Counted from the first letter of the stretch, positions 52,450-61,107 are shown. The stretch: 64,000 nt of DNA from an uncultured Desulfovibrio sp. (GCA_910587035.1 CAJUMQ010000005.1:62001-126000), one strand, 5' to 3'. The notes: generated from the sequence alone by a model not told the origin. Made by a program: numbers and translations.

Positions 52450-52607
52450 GAGCAATTTTTTTGAATTATTTGCGGGGCATAGGCTCGGCCATATTAAGAT
52501 TGGCCAAAAGCGGCAATAGCGGCTGCCGACGCTGCGGCGCCTGTCATCACGTTTGCATATTGCTTAAACCGGCAACCCGCGAAGTCCAAAAGGACGGTGA
52601 GAAATAA
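52446..52607 (+). CDS. Small cysteine-motif protein between cooL and cooX (candidate new Coo subunit or mini-ferredoxin)
   Basis: A 53-residue protein not present in the six-gene coo list I know. The ATG at 52446 overlaps the cooL stop by four bases (ATGA); the TAA ends one base before the cooX ATG at 52609. The N-terminal 25 residues look like an amphipathic helix (FLNYLRGIGSAILRLAKSG). They are followed by CRRCGACHHVC, a C-x2-C-x2-C-x3-C spacing like one [4Fe-4S] motif, but without the usual proline after the last cysteine. The tail (LKPATREVQKDGEK) is charged. The helix-then-motif order resembles the N-terminus of CooX, so it could be a truncated duplicate. Zinc binding is an alternative. 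Function unknown. Confidence 0.7.
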   Translation: MRAIFLNYLRGIGSAILRLAKSGNSGCRRCGACHHVCILLKPATREVQKDGEK

Positions 52608-52608
52608 T

Positions 52609-53187
52609 ATGGCAGGTTTTTTAAAAGTTCTTTTCCGTAATCTGCTGGAAGGGCCCAGCACGGATCCCTTTCCTTTTGGCGAAACATTCACACCGGAGCG
52701 CCTGCGGGGCAAAGTGGTGGTTGATCCTGATCTTTGTGTCGGCTGTGGCATATGTAAGCGAGTTTGCGCAGCAGGAGCCATTGACATAACCAAAAAGGGC
52801 GATGAGAGTGGCTACACCATCACTGTGTGGCGCAATTCCTGCTGTCTATGCGCAACATGCCGGCTGTATTGCCCAACCGGAGCAATGACCATCACCAATG
52901 ACTGGCATCATGCGCACCTTGAAGCAGAAAAATACGACTGTCTTGAGCAGCACGTCATTGATTATGAGCCATGCAGGCACTGCGGCACCATGATTCGGCC
53001 TTTGCCGGCCAAATTGTGTGACAAGCTGTATGCCAATAACAAAGATATTGATGTAGATGTTGTGCGGCATCTCTGCCCAAAATGCAGGCAGCTTGAGGAT
53101 GCTCGCCATATAGAGCATAAAGCGCCCCTTGAGGCGGAACGACCAGGGGAAATCCCCATGGTGTCTGCCGGGGGGGGAGACCATTGA
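52609..53187 (+). CDS. cooX: CooX, two-[4Fe-4S] ferredoxin-like subunit
   Basis: A 192-residue polyferredoxin subunit. Two clusters are visible: CVGCGICKRVCAAGAI (first) and CCLCATCRLYCPTGAM (second). A further cysteine-rich C-terminal part (EPCRHCGTMIRPL and HLCPKCRQLED) could bind another metal ion. It passes electrons from CooF or ferredoxin to CooL. The ATG at 52609 comes one base after the small gene, with GGTGAG upstream. cooU follows 66 bp later. Confidence 0.93.
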   Translation: MAGFLKVLFRNLLEGPSTDPFPFGETFTPERLRGKVVVDPDLCVGCGICKRVCAAGAIDITKKGDESGYTITVWRNSCCLCATCRLYCPTGAMTITNDWHHAHLEAEKYDCLEQHVIDYEPCRHCGTMIRPLPAKLCDKLYANNKDIDVDVVRHLCPKCRQLEDARHIEHKAPLEAERPGEIPMVSAGGGDH

Positions 53188-53253
53188 ACTGGAGAACAGG
53201 CAAAAGGCCAAAACCGAATAATATTGCCGTTCATTAATGTTAAGGAAAAATAT

Positions 53254-53790
53254 ATGCATGATATTATCAAGGGTAATCCCCATGTGCTGGAAGGCCTTGA
53301 AAAGCTTTGCACAGGGAAAAAAGCCATACAGCATACACAAGACAGCTTTGGAAATGCCTTCCACTGGTTTTTGCTTGATGAACCGGCCCTGATTGTGGAA
53401 GCGGCAAAGATTCTTCATGATCCCGGTGCGCGTCTGGCCATGATCAGTGCCTATGCAGTTCGCGGCGATGACAAAAAATTTCAAAACGCATGTTATGAAT
53501 TTGTGCTTGAAGGCACTGTCTATAATGTAACCGCGCACATGGATGAACAACATCCTGATGTACCCTCCATCACTCCGATTTTTGCAAATGCTGACTGGCA
53601 TGAGCGTGAGATGATGGAGCTTTTTGGCATCAAAATCACCAACCATCCCAACCCCCGCAGGCTGTTTCTCGATGAGGAGCTTGATAAGGGCATGCTGGCT
53701 AAGACAGTGCCCCTCTCTGTGATGATGAACGGGGCAAGCTCATCAGAGCTTTGGGAAATGATACTTTCTGACAAAGGGGAAAAAGCGTGA
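53254..53790 (+). CDS. cooU: CooU, NuoC-like subunit
   Basis: A 178-residue protein homologous to the 30-kDa (NuoC) subunit. The C-terminal motif ADWHEREMMELFGIKITNHPNPRRLFLDEE is typical of NuoC proteins (HEREVxDxFG). It is needed for assembly of the peripheral arm. The ATG at 53254 has AAGGA upstream; an earlier in-frame ATG at 53224 is less likely. Its TGA overlaps the cooH GTG by four bases. Confidence 0.94.
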   Translation: MHDIIKGNPHVLEGLEKLCTGKKAIQHTQDSFGNAFHWFLLDEPALIVEAAKILHDPGARLAMISAYAVRGDDKKFQNACYEFVLEGTVYNVTAHMDEQHPDVPSITPIFANADWHEREMMELFGIKITNHPNPRRLFLDEELDKGMLAKTVPLSVMMNGASSSELWEMILSDKGEKA

Positions 53791-54869
53791 GCAAGACATT
53801 TAATCTGCCCCTTGGCCCGGTGCATGTGGCTCTCGAGGAGCCTGTATATTTCAATCTGGATGTGGAAGGCGAAACAATTCGCAAGGTGGATATAACCTCC
53901 GGCCATGTTCATCGTGGCATGGAGGCAATGGCAATGCAGCGCAATCTCATCAAGAACACAACCTTGACTGAGCGCGTTTGCTCCCTTTGCTCCAACAGCC
54001 ATTCTTTCACATACTGCATGAGCGTGGAAAATGCCCTGGGCATGACTGTGCCACGCCGGGCAAGATATTTGCGGGTGCTGGCTGAAGAAATCAAGCGCAT
54101 TGCCTCCCATCTTTTCAACACTGCAATTCAGGCGCATATAATAGGTTTCAAATCCCTTTTTATGCATGTGATGGAGGTGCGCGAGATAATACAGGACGTA
54201 AAGGAATCTGTTTATGGCAATCGCATGAATCTCGCAGCCAATTGCATTGGCGGTGTAAAATACGATGTTAATGGCGAATATATAACCTATATTCTAAACC
54301 AGATAGACAGGCTCGAGCCCCAGGTTTCCGAAATCAGGGATATTTACAGCTCCAATCACAATGTTCTGGCGCGTACAAAAGGCATTGGCATACTGCCAAA
54401 AGAGGATGCCATTCGCCTTGGCGTTGTTGGTCCAGTAGCCCGGGGTTCTGGAGTCATGAATGATGTGCGCAAGGAATCCCCATATGCGGCCTATACTGAA
54501 CTTGAGTTCAAGTCATTCACACGTGAGGCAGGCTGCGTTTATTCACGTACACAGGTCCGGCTGGATGAAGTATTGGAATCATTCAATATTGTTCGCCAGG
54601 TCTGCAAAAATCTGCCTGATGGGCCATTAAAAACACCCATGAACGCGATTCCTGTGACACAGGCATGCGCGCGAAGCGAGGCCCCCAGGGGTGAAGTGTT
54701 TTATTATATACGCACAAATGGCACGGACATTCCTGAAAGGCTTAAATGGCGCGTGCCCTCCTATATGAACTGGGAGGCCCTTGGCGTGATGATGCGAGAT
54801 TGCGCTGTGGCTGATTCCGCCCTGATTGCCAATAGCATTGACCCCTGCGTGTCATGCACGGAAAGATAA
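53787..54869 (+). CDS. cooH: CooH, NiFe-catalytic large subunit (NuoD-like)
   Basis: A 360-residue [NiFe]-hydrogenase large subunit of group 4. The two nickel-binding pairs are ERVCSLCSNSH near the N-terminus and DPCVSC at the end. The chain ends three residues after the last cysteine (DPCVSCTER), so there is no C-terminal peptide for an endoprotease to remove, as I recall for CooH. The start is a GTG inside a GTGA overlap with cooU. hypA follows after three bp. Confidence 0.96.
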   Translation: MSKTFNLPLGPVHVALEEPVYFNLDVEGETIRKVDITSGHVHRGMEAMAMQRNLIKNTTLTERVCSLCSNSHSFTYCMSVENALGMTVPRRARYLRVLAEEIKRIASHLFNTAIQAHIIGFKSLFMHVMEVREIIQDVKESVYGNRMNLAANCIGGVKYDVNGEYITYILNQIDRLEPQVSEIRDIYSSNHNVLARTKGIGILPKEDAIRLGVVGPVARGSGVMNDVRKESPYAAYTELEFKSFTREAGCVYSRTQVRLDEVLESFNIVRQVCKNLPDGPLKTPMNAIPVTQACARSEAPRGEVFYYIRTNGTDIPERLKWRVPSYMNWEALGVMMRDCAVADSALIANSIDPCVSCTER

Positions 54870-54872
54870 CAG

Positions 54873-55253
54873 GTGCATGAGGCAAGCCTTGTACAGGGCC
54901 TATTAAGAACCATAGATGGATCAATAGCCGATTATAATGCCGCCAACCCGCTGAAAAAGGTTACAGGAATAAGCGAGATTAAATGTTCGGCGGGTTTGCT
55001 GGCATGTTTTGAACCCCAGGCCCTGCAGGCATGTTTTGAGATTTTTGCTGAAGGCACACCTGCGGAAAAAGCGGAGTTGATCATAGATACTTCGCCCCTG
55101 GAATGCACATGCGGCGATTGCGGACATAAATTCAGCCTTTTGAGAAGGGAGTTTGTCTGTCCCTTTTGCGCAAGCGAGAATATTAACTTCAAGGGCGGCA
55201 ATGGTCTTGTTTTGCAAGCTGTAAAAGTTGAATGCGAGGGAGACAATGATTGA
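54873..55253 (+). CDS. hypA: HypA, nickel-insertion accessory protein
   Basis: A 126-residue maturation protein that brings nickel to the large subunit. It begins MHEASLVQG with the nickel histidine at position 2, and has the zinc motif CTCGDCGHKF...CPFCASEN. The start is a GTG (GTGCATGAG). It lies between cooH and cooF, so hydrogenase and its nickel factor are made together. Eight bases overlap cooF. Confidence 0.94.
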   Translation: MHEASLVQGLLRTIDGSIADYNAANPLKKVTGISEIKCSAGLLACFEPQALQACFEIFAEGTPAEKAELIIDTSPLECTCGDCGHKFSLLRREFVCPFCASENINFKGGNGLVLQAVKVECEGDND

Positions 55254-55869
55254 GCATATTCGTGTAACCCCTGACAAGTGCAAGGCTTGCCGCCGTTGCG
55301 AAGTGGCCTGTATTGCGGCTCACCATGGCATGTCTTTCAAGGAGGCCATGAAACACAGGGATATGTATGTTTCCCGTGTGCAGGTGGTCAAGGCCGAGGG
55401 TCTGAAAACAACTGTGCGCTGCCATCAATGCGATCCTGCCCCCTGTTGCAACATTTGCCCCACAGGCGCGCTGCAGCAGGACAAAGATGGCAGGATAGTG
55501 CTCAATGAGCAACTATGTGTGGCATGCAAGCTGTGCATTTCTGCCTGCCCCTATGGCACAATTTCTCTTGATACCTTTTGCGGCAATGAGGTGATTAAAG
55601 ATACTGGCGGGGAAGGCAATGCCGAGGCCTGTCTTTTCCCCCGCAAGGATGTGGCCGTGCGTTGCGACATGTGCCATGACTGGCGTATTGAAAACGGAAA
55701 AAAAATCACAGCCTGCATGGAAGTTTGTCCTGTGCGCTGCCTCTCCATGGTGTTGACCGATGGCACAGTGGTAGAGCCGCCTTTGCCGGAAAAAAAGGCG
55801 GTTGCAGCAAAATCTGAAAATACGGCAACCGAAATCCGTAAAACACCAGAATCCGAAAAAACAGCCTGA
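55246..55869 (+). CDS. cooF: CooF-type 4Fe-4S electron-transfer protein
   Basis: A 207-residue polyferredoxin of the CooF/HydN type. Four cluster motifs: CKACRRCEVAC, the CHQCDPAPCCNICPTGAL region, CVACKLCISACPYGTI and CDMCHDWR...CMEVCPVRCL. In R. rubrum CooF carries electrons from CO dehydrogenase to the hydrogenase; its partner here is unknown as no cooS is visible. The tail is Ala/Lys/Glu-rich and probably disordered. I chose the ATG at 55246 with GGGAG upstream. Two terminators follow. Confidence 0.93.
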   Translation: MIEHIRVTPDKCKACRRCEVACIAAHHGMSFKEAMKHRDMYVSRVQVVKAEGLKTTVRCHQCDPAPCCNICPTGALQQDKDGRIVLNEQLCVACKLCISACPYGTISLDTFCGNEVIKDTGGEGNAEACLFPRKDVAVRCDMCHDWRIENGKKITACMEVCPVRCLSMVLTDGTVVEPPLPEKKAVAAKSENTATEIRKTPESEKTA

Positions 55870-55890
55870 TAAACACCTTTGCCTGCTTAA

Positions 55891-55922
55891 AAATCCGTAT
55901 CAGCTTGATGCGGATTTTTTTA
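55891..55922 (+). terminator. Rho-independent terminator 1 after cooF
   Basis: AAATCCGTATCA / TGATGCGGATTT stem (one G-T pair), loop GCT, followed by T residues. It lies 22 bp after the cooF stop. Confidence 0.9.
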
Positions 55923-55925
55923 TGC

Positions 55926-55979
55926 AGAGATAAAGCTTGCCTGCATGATAATATGCAAGCAAGCTTTATCTCTTTTTTA
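55926..55979 (+). terminator. Long hairpin and T-run (terminator 2) after cooF
   Basis: A 15-bp perfect stem (55926-55940 with 55959-55973) continues after one mismatch into a further TGCAT/ATGCA stem with loop GATAAT, followed by six T residues. It can act in tandem with the first terminator and would insulate the chemoreceptor gene. Confidence 0.88.
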
Positions 55980-56035
55980 ATACTAAAAAATTCACTGGCT
56001 TATAAAATATATCGATAGGTATACGTATAAAACCA

Positions 56036-56064
56036 TTGACATTTCTCTATTTTTAGTGTTACAT
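56036..56064 (+). promoter_or_regulatory. Sigma-70-type promoter of the chemoreceptor gene
   Basis: TTGACA (56036-56041) is a perfect -35; the -10 is TTACAT at 17 bp or TACATT at 18 bp, followed by an AT-rich stretch. It is 150 bp before the chemoreceptor start. Confidence 0.6.
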
Positions 56065-56213
56065 TTTATAATTGATATAACTGGAATTTTTTAAATTTGT
56101 ATGGTGCATGCCATATTAAGTTGCCAAGTGGCGCAGGCGAAGATTGCAGAACAAATGTCGCAAGGCAGGCATTTTTTGCAATCATAAAGATTTTAAAACA
56201 AGGGGAGATGTTG

Positions 56214-58328
56214 ATGACCATCGGCAAAAAAATTGGGGGCGGTTTTTTCGCCGTTCTTATTCTCACCATGGTGCTTGGGCTTTGGGCCATATACTCCATG
56301 AACAAGGGTTCTGAAGTTGTGGAAGTCATGGCTGAAGATCGCTTGCAGCGGCTGATCAACTGGAGTGATATGCAAAGTGACCTGCTTGAGGCTGCATATT
56401 TCGCAATGGACTATTTTGGTGGGGGTGATGAAAAGAAAATTGAGAAGTCATACGCTTTTCTCAAGGAATACCGTGAGCGGATTGAGAATATAAAAACCCT
56501 TAATTCAAAAATATATTATGAGAACACGGCGAAAACACTGGTGAAAACCGAGAAGGATTTAAGCCAGTATGAGCATTTATTAAAGACAAGCCAGGAATAT
56601 TATCTGCATTCCGAAAAGCTTGTTGATGAGATGATTAAATCTGCCAATGAAACCCTAGCTAGCATGGGCAAACTGATTTCTACCATGAGTCAGACCCTGG
56701 AAACCTACATCGGGGAAGGTAATGATTCCGCCAGCAGGCAATATGCACGAAATATTGCCGCGGCCAATGTCATTTATGGGAAAATATCGGGAGTATGTCA
56801 GGCTCTTTTATACGCCGAAAGAAATAATGATTTACAGGAGTTTGACAAGATTCAGCAGATGCTGCCTGAAATTCAGAAAGAGGCGCAGGTTATAGATGGC
56901 AAATTGCTAAGGCAGGAATGCCATGAAATGTTTGCCGATACTTTTACAAAATATCAGAATTTTGCCAGGCTTGCCGATTCTGTTGCCACTACTCTCAAAG
57001 AGTTTATATCGGGGGGCAAGACGAGATATGCTCATTTTGATGAGATGTATCAGGATACGGTCAGAATGGTTGCATTAACAACATCAAACTCGAACAAGTT
57101 TGCCCGCGGCTCGGCCTCGGATTTGTCCAACTCCACCATGGTGGTAAGCGTACTTCTAATTGTTGTCCTGATTCTTGGCGTGTTTGTTGCGATAACAATC
57201 ACGCGCATGATTGTGCGTCCTCTTGCTGCCACACAGAATTTTGCCGAAGAGGTCGCCAGTGGCAATCTTGACCACCGCCTGAATGTGAATACAAATGATG
57301 AGACCGGCAAGCTCGCGGATGCCCTGCGTACAATGGTCACTGCTTTAAAATCAAATATTGATGAGGCAAAACAGAAATCCGAATTGGCGCAAAAGGCTAC
57401 GCAGGAAGCACAAGGGGCCATGGCCAGAGCCGAAGAGGCAGCCCGCAAGGCTGAAAATGCCAAGCGTGAAGGCATGCTGGATGCCGCCAACAAGCTCGAG
57501 GGCATGGTAGAGATTATCAGTTCCGCCTCTACGCAGCTCTCCGCCCAGATTGAGCAGTCCGATCATGGCGCATCGGAATCCGCCCAGAGATTGCAGGAAG
57601 CGGCCACGGCCATGAATGAGATGAATGCCACAGTGCAGGAAGTGGCCCGCAATGCCGGTTCCGCATCTGAGGCTTCCTCCGAAACCAGAAAAAAGGCTGT
57701 GGCTGGTCAACATGTTGTACATGAGGTTGTGCGCAGCATTGGCGAGGTTAACGATACCTCCCTGCAGCTTAAGGAGGATATGATACAGCTCAACGAAAGG
57801 GCCCAGGATATCAATCATATCATGGGCGTAATTTCTGATATTGCCGATCAGACAAACCTGCTTGCCCTCAATGCGGCCATCGAAGCAGCCAGAGCCGGAG
57901 AGGCGGGCAGAGGTTTCGCGGTAGTGGCGGATGAAGTTCGTAAGCTTGCGGAAAAGACGATGACATCAACTCTGGACGTCAGCAATGCCATTCATGCCAT
58001 TCAGGAAAGCACTGACAAGAGCATGACAGCAGTGGACAATGCAGTGCAGCGAATTGGTGAAGCCACAAATCTTGCAAATCAGTCTGGCGTGGCTCTTGAG
58101 GAGATAGTTGCCACAGTAGAGGCAACCTCTGATCAGATGCAGGCCATTGCGGCGGCCAGCGAGGAGCAATCCGCAGCTAGCGAGCAGATAAACAGGTCCA
58201 TCATAGAGGTTAATGATATGTCCAGAGTAACTGCGGAAGCAATGGGTGAAGCAACCCAGGCCATCTCAGATTTGGCCAGCCAGGCCCAGAAGCTTACGCA
58301 TCTTATCTCTGAAATGAAAAATGCATAA
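56214..58328 (+). CDS. Methyl-accepting chemotaxis protein
   Basis: A 704-residue transmembrane receptor. TM1 spans about residues 8-28 (GGGFFAVLILTMVLGLWAIY), an all-helical periplasmic domain of about 280 residues follows, then TM2 at about 308-330 (VVSVLLIVVLILGVFVAIT), HAMP, and the signalling domain with hairpin tip ISDIADQTNLLALNAAIEAARAGEAGRGFAVVADEVR. Methylation-helix regions flank it. The sensory domain has no PAS or Cache match that I could see. The ATG at 56214 has AGGGGAG six bases upstream. It is free-standing. Confidence 0.93.
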   Translation: MTIGKKIGGGFFAVLILTMVLGLWAIYSMNKGSEVVEVMAEDRLQRLINWSDMQSDLLEAAYFAMDYFGGGDEKKIEKSYAFLKEYRERIENIKTLNSKIYYENTAKTLVKTEKDLSQYEHLLKTSQEYYLHSEKLVDEMIKSANETLASMGKLISTMSQTLETYIGEGNDSASRQYARNIAAANVIYGKISGVCQALLYAERNNDLQEFDKIQQMLPEIQKEAQVIDGKLLRQECHEMFADTFTKYQNFARLADSVATTLKEFISGGKTRYAHFDEMYQDTVRMVALTTSNSNKFARGSASDLSNSTMVVSVLLIVVLILGVFVAITITRMIVRPLAATQNFAEEVASGNLDHRLNVNTNDETGKLADALRTMVTALKSNIDEAKQKSELAQKATQEAQGAMARAEEAARKAENAKREGMLDAANKLEGMVEIISSASTQLSAQIEQSDHGASESAQRLQEAATAMNEMNATVQEVARNAGSASEASSETRKKAVAGQHVVHEVVRSIGEVNDTSLQLKEDMIQLNERAQDINHIMGVISDIADQTNLLALNAAIEAARAGEAGRGFAVVADEVRKLAEKTMTSTLDVSNAIHAIQESTDKSMTAVDNAVQRIGEATNLANQSGVALEEIVATVEATSDQMQAIAAASEEQSAASEQINRSIIEVNDMSRVTAEAMGEATQAISDLASQAQKLTHLISEMKNA

Positions 58329-58359
58329 CTTGCCATTATAGCATTTAAAAAATTGTTCC

Positions 58360-58401
58360 AAAGCCGCAGGCATCCGGTCATTTCGAACGCCCTGCGGCTT
58401 T
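58360..58401 (+). terminator. Hairpin after the chemoreceptor gene
   Basis: Perfect 11-bp stem AAAGCCGCAGG / CCTGCGGCTTT with a 20-nt loop, 31 bp after the stop; the T-tract is weak. Confidence 0.6.
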
Positions 58402-58518
58402 GTCAGTTAAAGTCAGAATATGAGGTTCATCCGGAATTTGCATATTTTTAGCTAACAAAAAAATGGACATGGGTTCCAATTGGGTAACAACCAAACTACT
58501 CAGTAAGGAGGAATCACC

Positions 58519-59031
58519 ATGTCCACAAGTTTTATCTATCATGCACTCGGGCTAACTGGCTATGAATATGTCCACCAAAAATTTATCAATGGTAGCATTC
58601 TTATTCTTATTAATGTCCGCCCCACATGGCGTTTTTTGTGTTGTCCAGTATGTCAATCAAAGCACATTATTCGGCGCGGAGTGGTTTTAATACGGACAGT
58701 CCCAGTTGGCCGCAAGCCAGTCTGGATTTTGGTGGAGAGCCCTCGGCTACTCTGTTTTGATTGCAAGTTGCTCAGGCAAATCCACACCGGAATTGCAACA
58801 CCAAAACGAAGCTATACAAGGGCTTTTGAACGATTTGCTCTTGTGCTTTATAGGGTAATGACATTGAAGGATATCGCCGCCTTTTTAGGTATAAGCTGGG
58901 ATTGCGTAAAAGACATTGTGAAAAGGAATTTAAACAGGGGTTTTTCGAAACCATCATTGAATAATGTAATGATGGATGATTGGACAAATTATATCGACGA
59001 ACTGCGTGAACGGGCAAAAAGGAATCTATAA
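58519..59031 (+). pseudogene. Truncated ISL3-family transposase
   Basis: A 170-residue product with the ISL3 N-terminal zinc-ribbon (CPVCQSKHIIRRG) and helix-turn-helix region (KDIAAFLGISWDCVKDIVKR). The catalytic DDE domain that should follow is missing: the frame turns into MMDDWTNYIDELRERAKRNL and stops. A full ISL3 transposase is over 400 residues. A ribosome site (GTAAGGAGG) precedes the ATG at 58519. No terminal repeats were found. It is the left edge of an island-like patch. Confidence 0.82.
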
Positions 59032-59224
59032 TAGTAATGGCTGGATATAAGGCCAGCTTGCCCTCAAGGAGATAAATAGTATCCGCAGTGCCCATAACAA
59101 CCATGATCAATTCCTTAACGAACGACATCAAGTGGTGTAGGCAAGGGCTGATTTTTGATGTCTTGCTTGAAGAAGCAGGCCAGAATATCATCTAAAAATT
59201 TCCCTAAAACAAAAAGAGAAAAAT

Positions 59225-59812
59225 ATGAAGTCAAGGCAGGCTTTGGATGAGAAGATAGTTTTCAGGAATTTGACTGTAAAGGAAATTAGAGCTGATTTGT
59301 TTTCCAGCTTTATACGTCGTCAGATAGTTCAAAGATGCTGGCGAATGGTGGATGGGAGCTGGAGAATAGTTGATGCGCCATTCATAGATGATTGGACTGA
59401 AGAGCAATTCCGCTTCGGAATCGAATGTCTGCAAAAAACTGTTAGAACTGGCGGACTTGTGCTTGGAGCTTTTTGCCAGGGTAAACTTAAAGGATTTGTT
59501 TCAGTCGAGCTTGAGTTTATCGGAACTGACTCGCAATATCTTGATTTATCTTCTATCCATGTCTCTGCGGATATGCGGCGCAAGGGAATTGGCGCTTTGC
59601 TTTTTGAAAAAGCAAAGGATTGGGCTAGGGAAAAGGGCGCTGGCAAATTGTATATATCTTCTCATTCCGCTGTGGAAAGTCAGGCATTCTACAAAAAAAT
59701 GGGTTGTGTGGATGCTAAATATATCAGCGCGGAACATGTAGACCGCGAACCATTTGATCGGCAACTTGAAGTAGTATTGACGTTGGACAAAGCCAGCTGT
59801 GCGGATTCATAA
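59225..59812 (+). CDS. GNAT-family N-acetyltransferase
   Basis: A 195-residue acetyltransferase. The acetyl-CoA-binding motif is VSADMRRKGIGALLFEKAK, preceded by the strand LSSIHVS and followed by SHSAVESQAFYKKMGC. The substrate is unknown; the layout, with a longer N-terminal part, is common in antibiotic- or amino-group acetyltransferases. It lies between ISL3 and IS3 remnants, in a patch with lower GC than the flanks, so it may be transferred cargo. Confidence 0.85.
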   Translation: MKSRQALDEKIVFRNLTVKEIRADLFSSFIRRQIVQRCWRMVDGSWRIVDAPFIDDWTEEQFRFGIECLQKTVRTGGLVLGAFCQGKLKGFVSVELEFIGTDSQYLDLSSIHVSADMRRKGIGALLFEKAKDWAREKGAGKLYISSHSAVESQAFYKKMGCVDAKYISAEHVDREPFDRQLEVVLTLDKASCADS

Positions 59813-59978
59813 AATTTTGCAAATAGGCAAAATTAGGAAATCCAGTTTTTACATTCAAAACAAATAGCCAAAAGCTGTGCCGAACATAATCAGGCCGCAG
59901 GAAAAATGAGCATCGCTTTTCCCTTATGATTATACCCCATTATCTATACCAGTTTTAAGTTTCTTTCCGGCTCCTGTT

Positions 59979-60514
59979 TTATGTGTTTTTCCCTATAGGC
60001 GGCTGGCGCAAGCCAGCCCCATACGGTCGGACTTCATTATAATCCAACCGCCATGCTTCAATCGTTTTGCGCGCTTCCTCCAGATTTGTGAAAATATGCT
60101 GATTGAGGCACTCATCCCGTAGTCTTCCATTGAAGATCTCGATGCGGACGTAGTCGGTTGGACGGCCTTTCCGGGTGTTATCGATTGCCACACCATTTTT
60201 TCGGACCATGCCTTTACCGCTTCGCAAGTGAATTCTGGCCCGTTATCCGTCCGCAGAGTTCGTGGCAGCAGACCATGAGCCTTTAAATCATTCAATACAT
60301 TCACGACACCCTGGCCTATTTGGGAAAAACCTACTGTCAATACCGGGCCCCTGCGATCCCAGAGGTCAATCACGCTTAAAATTCTGATGTATCGTCCATC
60401 CGCCAGGCTGTCATGGGCAAAATCCATTGCCCAGCATTCTTCCGGTCCTCGTGAGGCAGGAAATGCCATAGCAAGGGGAATGACCGTATGCCAGATAGCC
60501 CTGCATCTCGGCAT
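59979..60514 (-). pseudogene. Frameshifted IS3-family transposase remnant
   Basis: An integrase-core (rve) fragment of an IS3-type OrfB. One frame (down to about 60200) has PEECWAMDFAHDSLADGRYIRILSVID and TLRTDNGPEFTCEAVKAW. The rest continues in another frame (GRPTDYVRIEIFNGRLRDECLNQHIF...AWRLDYNEVRPYG), so a frameshift occurred near 60180-60230. The HTH N-terminus and proper C-terminus are missing. It occupies the place where tctA would be expected after tctB. Confidence 0.8.
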
Positions 60515-60648
60515 ATGAGCAAATTGTCTTGAATACTGCGAGGTAGCGATTACATGAGGATGGGTAAGGCCACTTTTGAGGATATTCTGAAACCACTCCG
60601 CTTTTAAGGGCCGGAAGATATGTCTGTTTTAATAGAAATATGGATGCC

Positions 60649-61107
60649 TTACGCAAAAATGGTCCCAACAGGCAGGGGAACTTTGAGAAATAGAGTGAAT
60701 ACGGCATAGACAAGGCAGCCAAGAAGGACAATAGTGAGAAACATGGGAAGTGGCTTGACGTCCAGCCACCACATGACGGCTATCAGATATATCAGGCCGG
60801 AGGGGTAGAAACCAATATAATGAATTAAAATCATATAGACTATGCAAGCGCCTACCACAAAGAAAAACTGCCCACCCATAAAACCCTTGAAGGCATCGGA
60901 AACATCATTTTTTACAGCGGCATGTCCTTTCTCCTTGAACATGCGGATCAGGCAGCGGCCAAGATATAAGGTATTGAGAACTGCGAGACCCCCAATCAGG
61001 CAGAGGGGATAGATTTGGGCAGCCGGTTTGAATTGCAGGGTCATATAGGTAAAAATGAGGCATGTTATATATATGATGGCAATTATGCATATATCTGATC
61101 TAGTCAT
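60649..61107 (-). CDS. tctB: TctB-family small membrane subunit of a tripartite tricarboxylate transporter
   Basis: A 152-residue protein with four hydrophobic segments, the TctB layout: two N-terminal (CIIAIIYITCLIFTYMTLQF and YPLCLIGGLAVLNTLYLGR), then GGQFFFVVGACIVYMILIHYIG and LPMFLTIVLLGCLVYAVFTLFLK. The transporter also needs TctC (61408-62367) and the large TctA, which is not found here; the IS3 remnant lies where it normally follows. The ORF itself is complete. Function without TctA elsewhere is doubtful. Confidence 0.85.
   Translation of the reverse strand: MTRSDICIIAIIYITCLIFTYMTLQFKPAAQIYPLCLIGGLAVLNTLYLGRCLIRMFKEKGHAAVKNDVSDAFKGFMGGQFFFVVGACIVYMILIHYIGFYPSGLIYLIAVMWWLDVKPLPMFLTIVLLGCLVYAVFTLFLKVPLPVGTIFA

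Noticed and set aside
56168..56185. A GGCA...TTGC stretch as a sigma-54 promoter before the chemoreceptor gene
   Set aside because: The GG and GC elements are not ten bases apart, and a better sigma-70 promoter lies upstream.
58772..59191. A 139-codon minus-strand frame across the ISL3 remnant
   Set aside because: It is a shadow of the transposase frame; it shows no protein features of its own.
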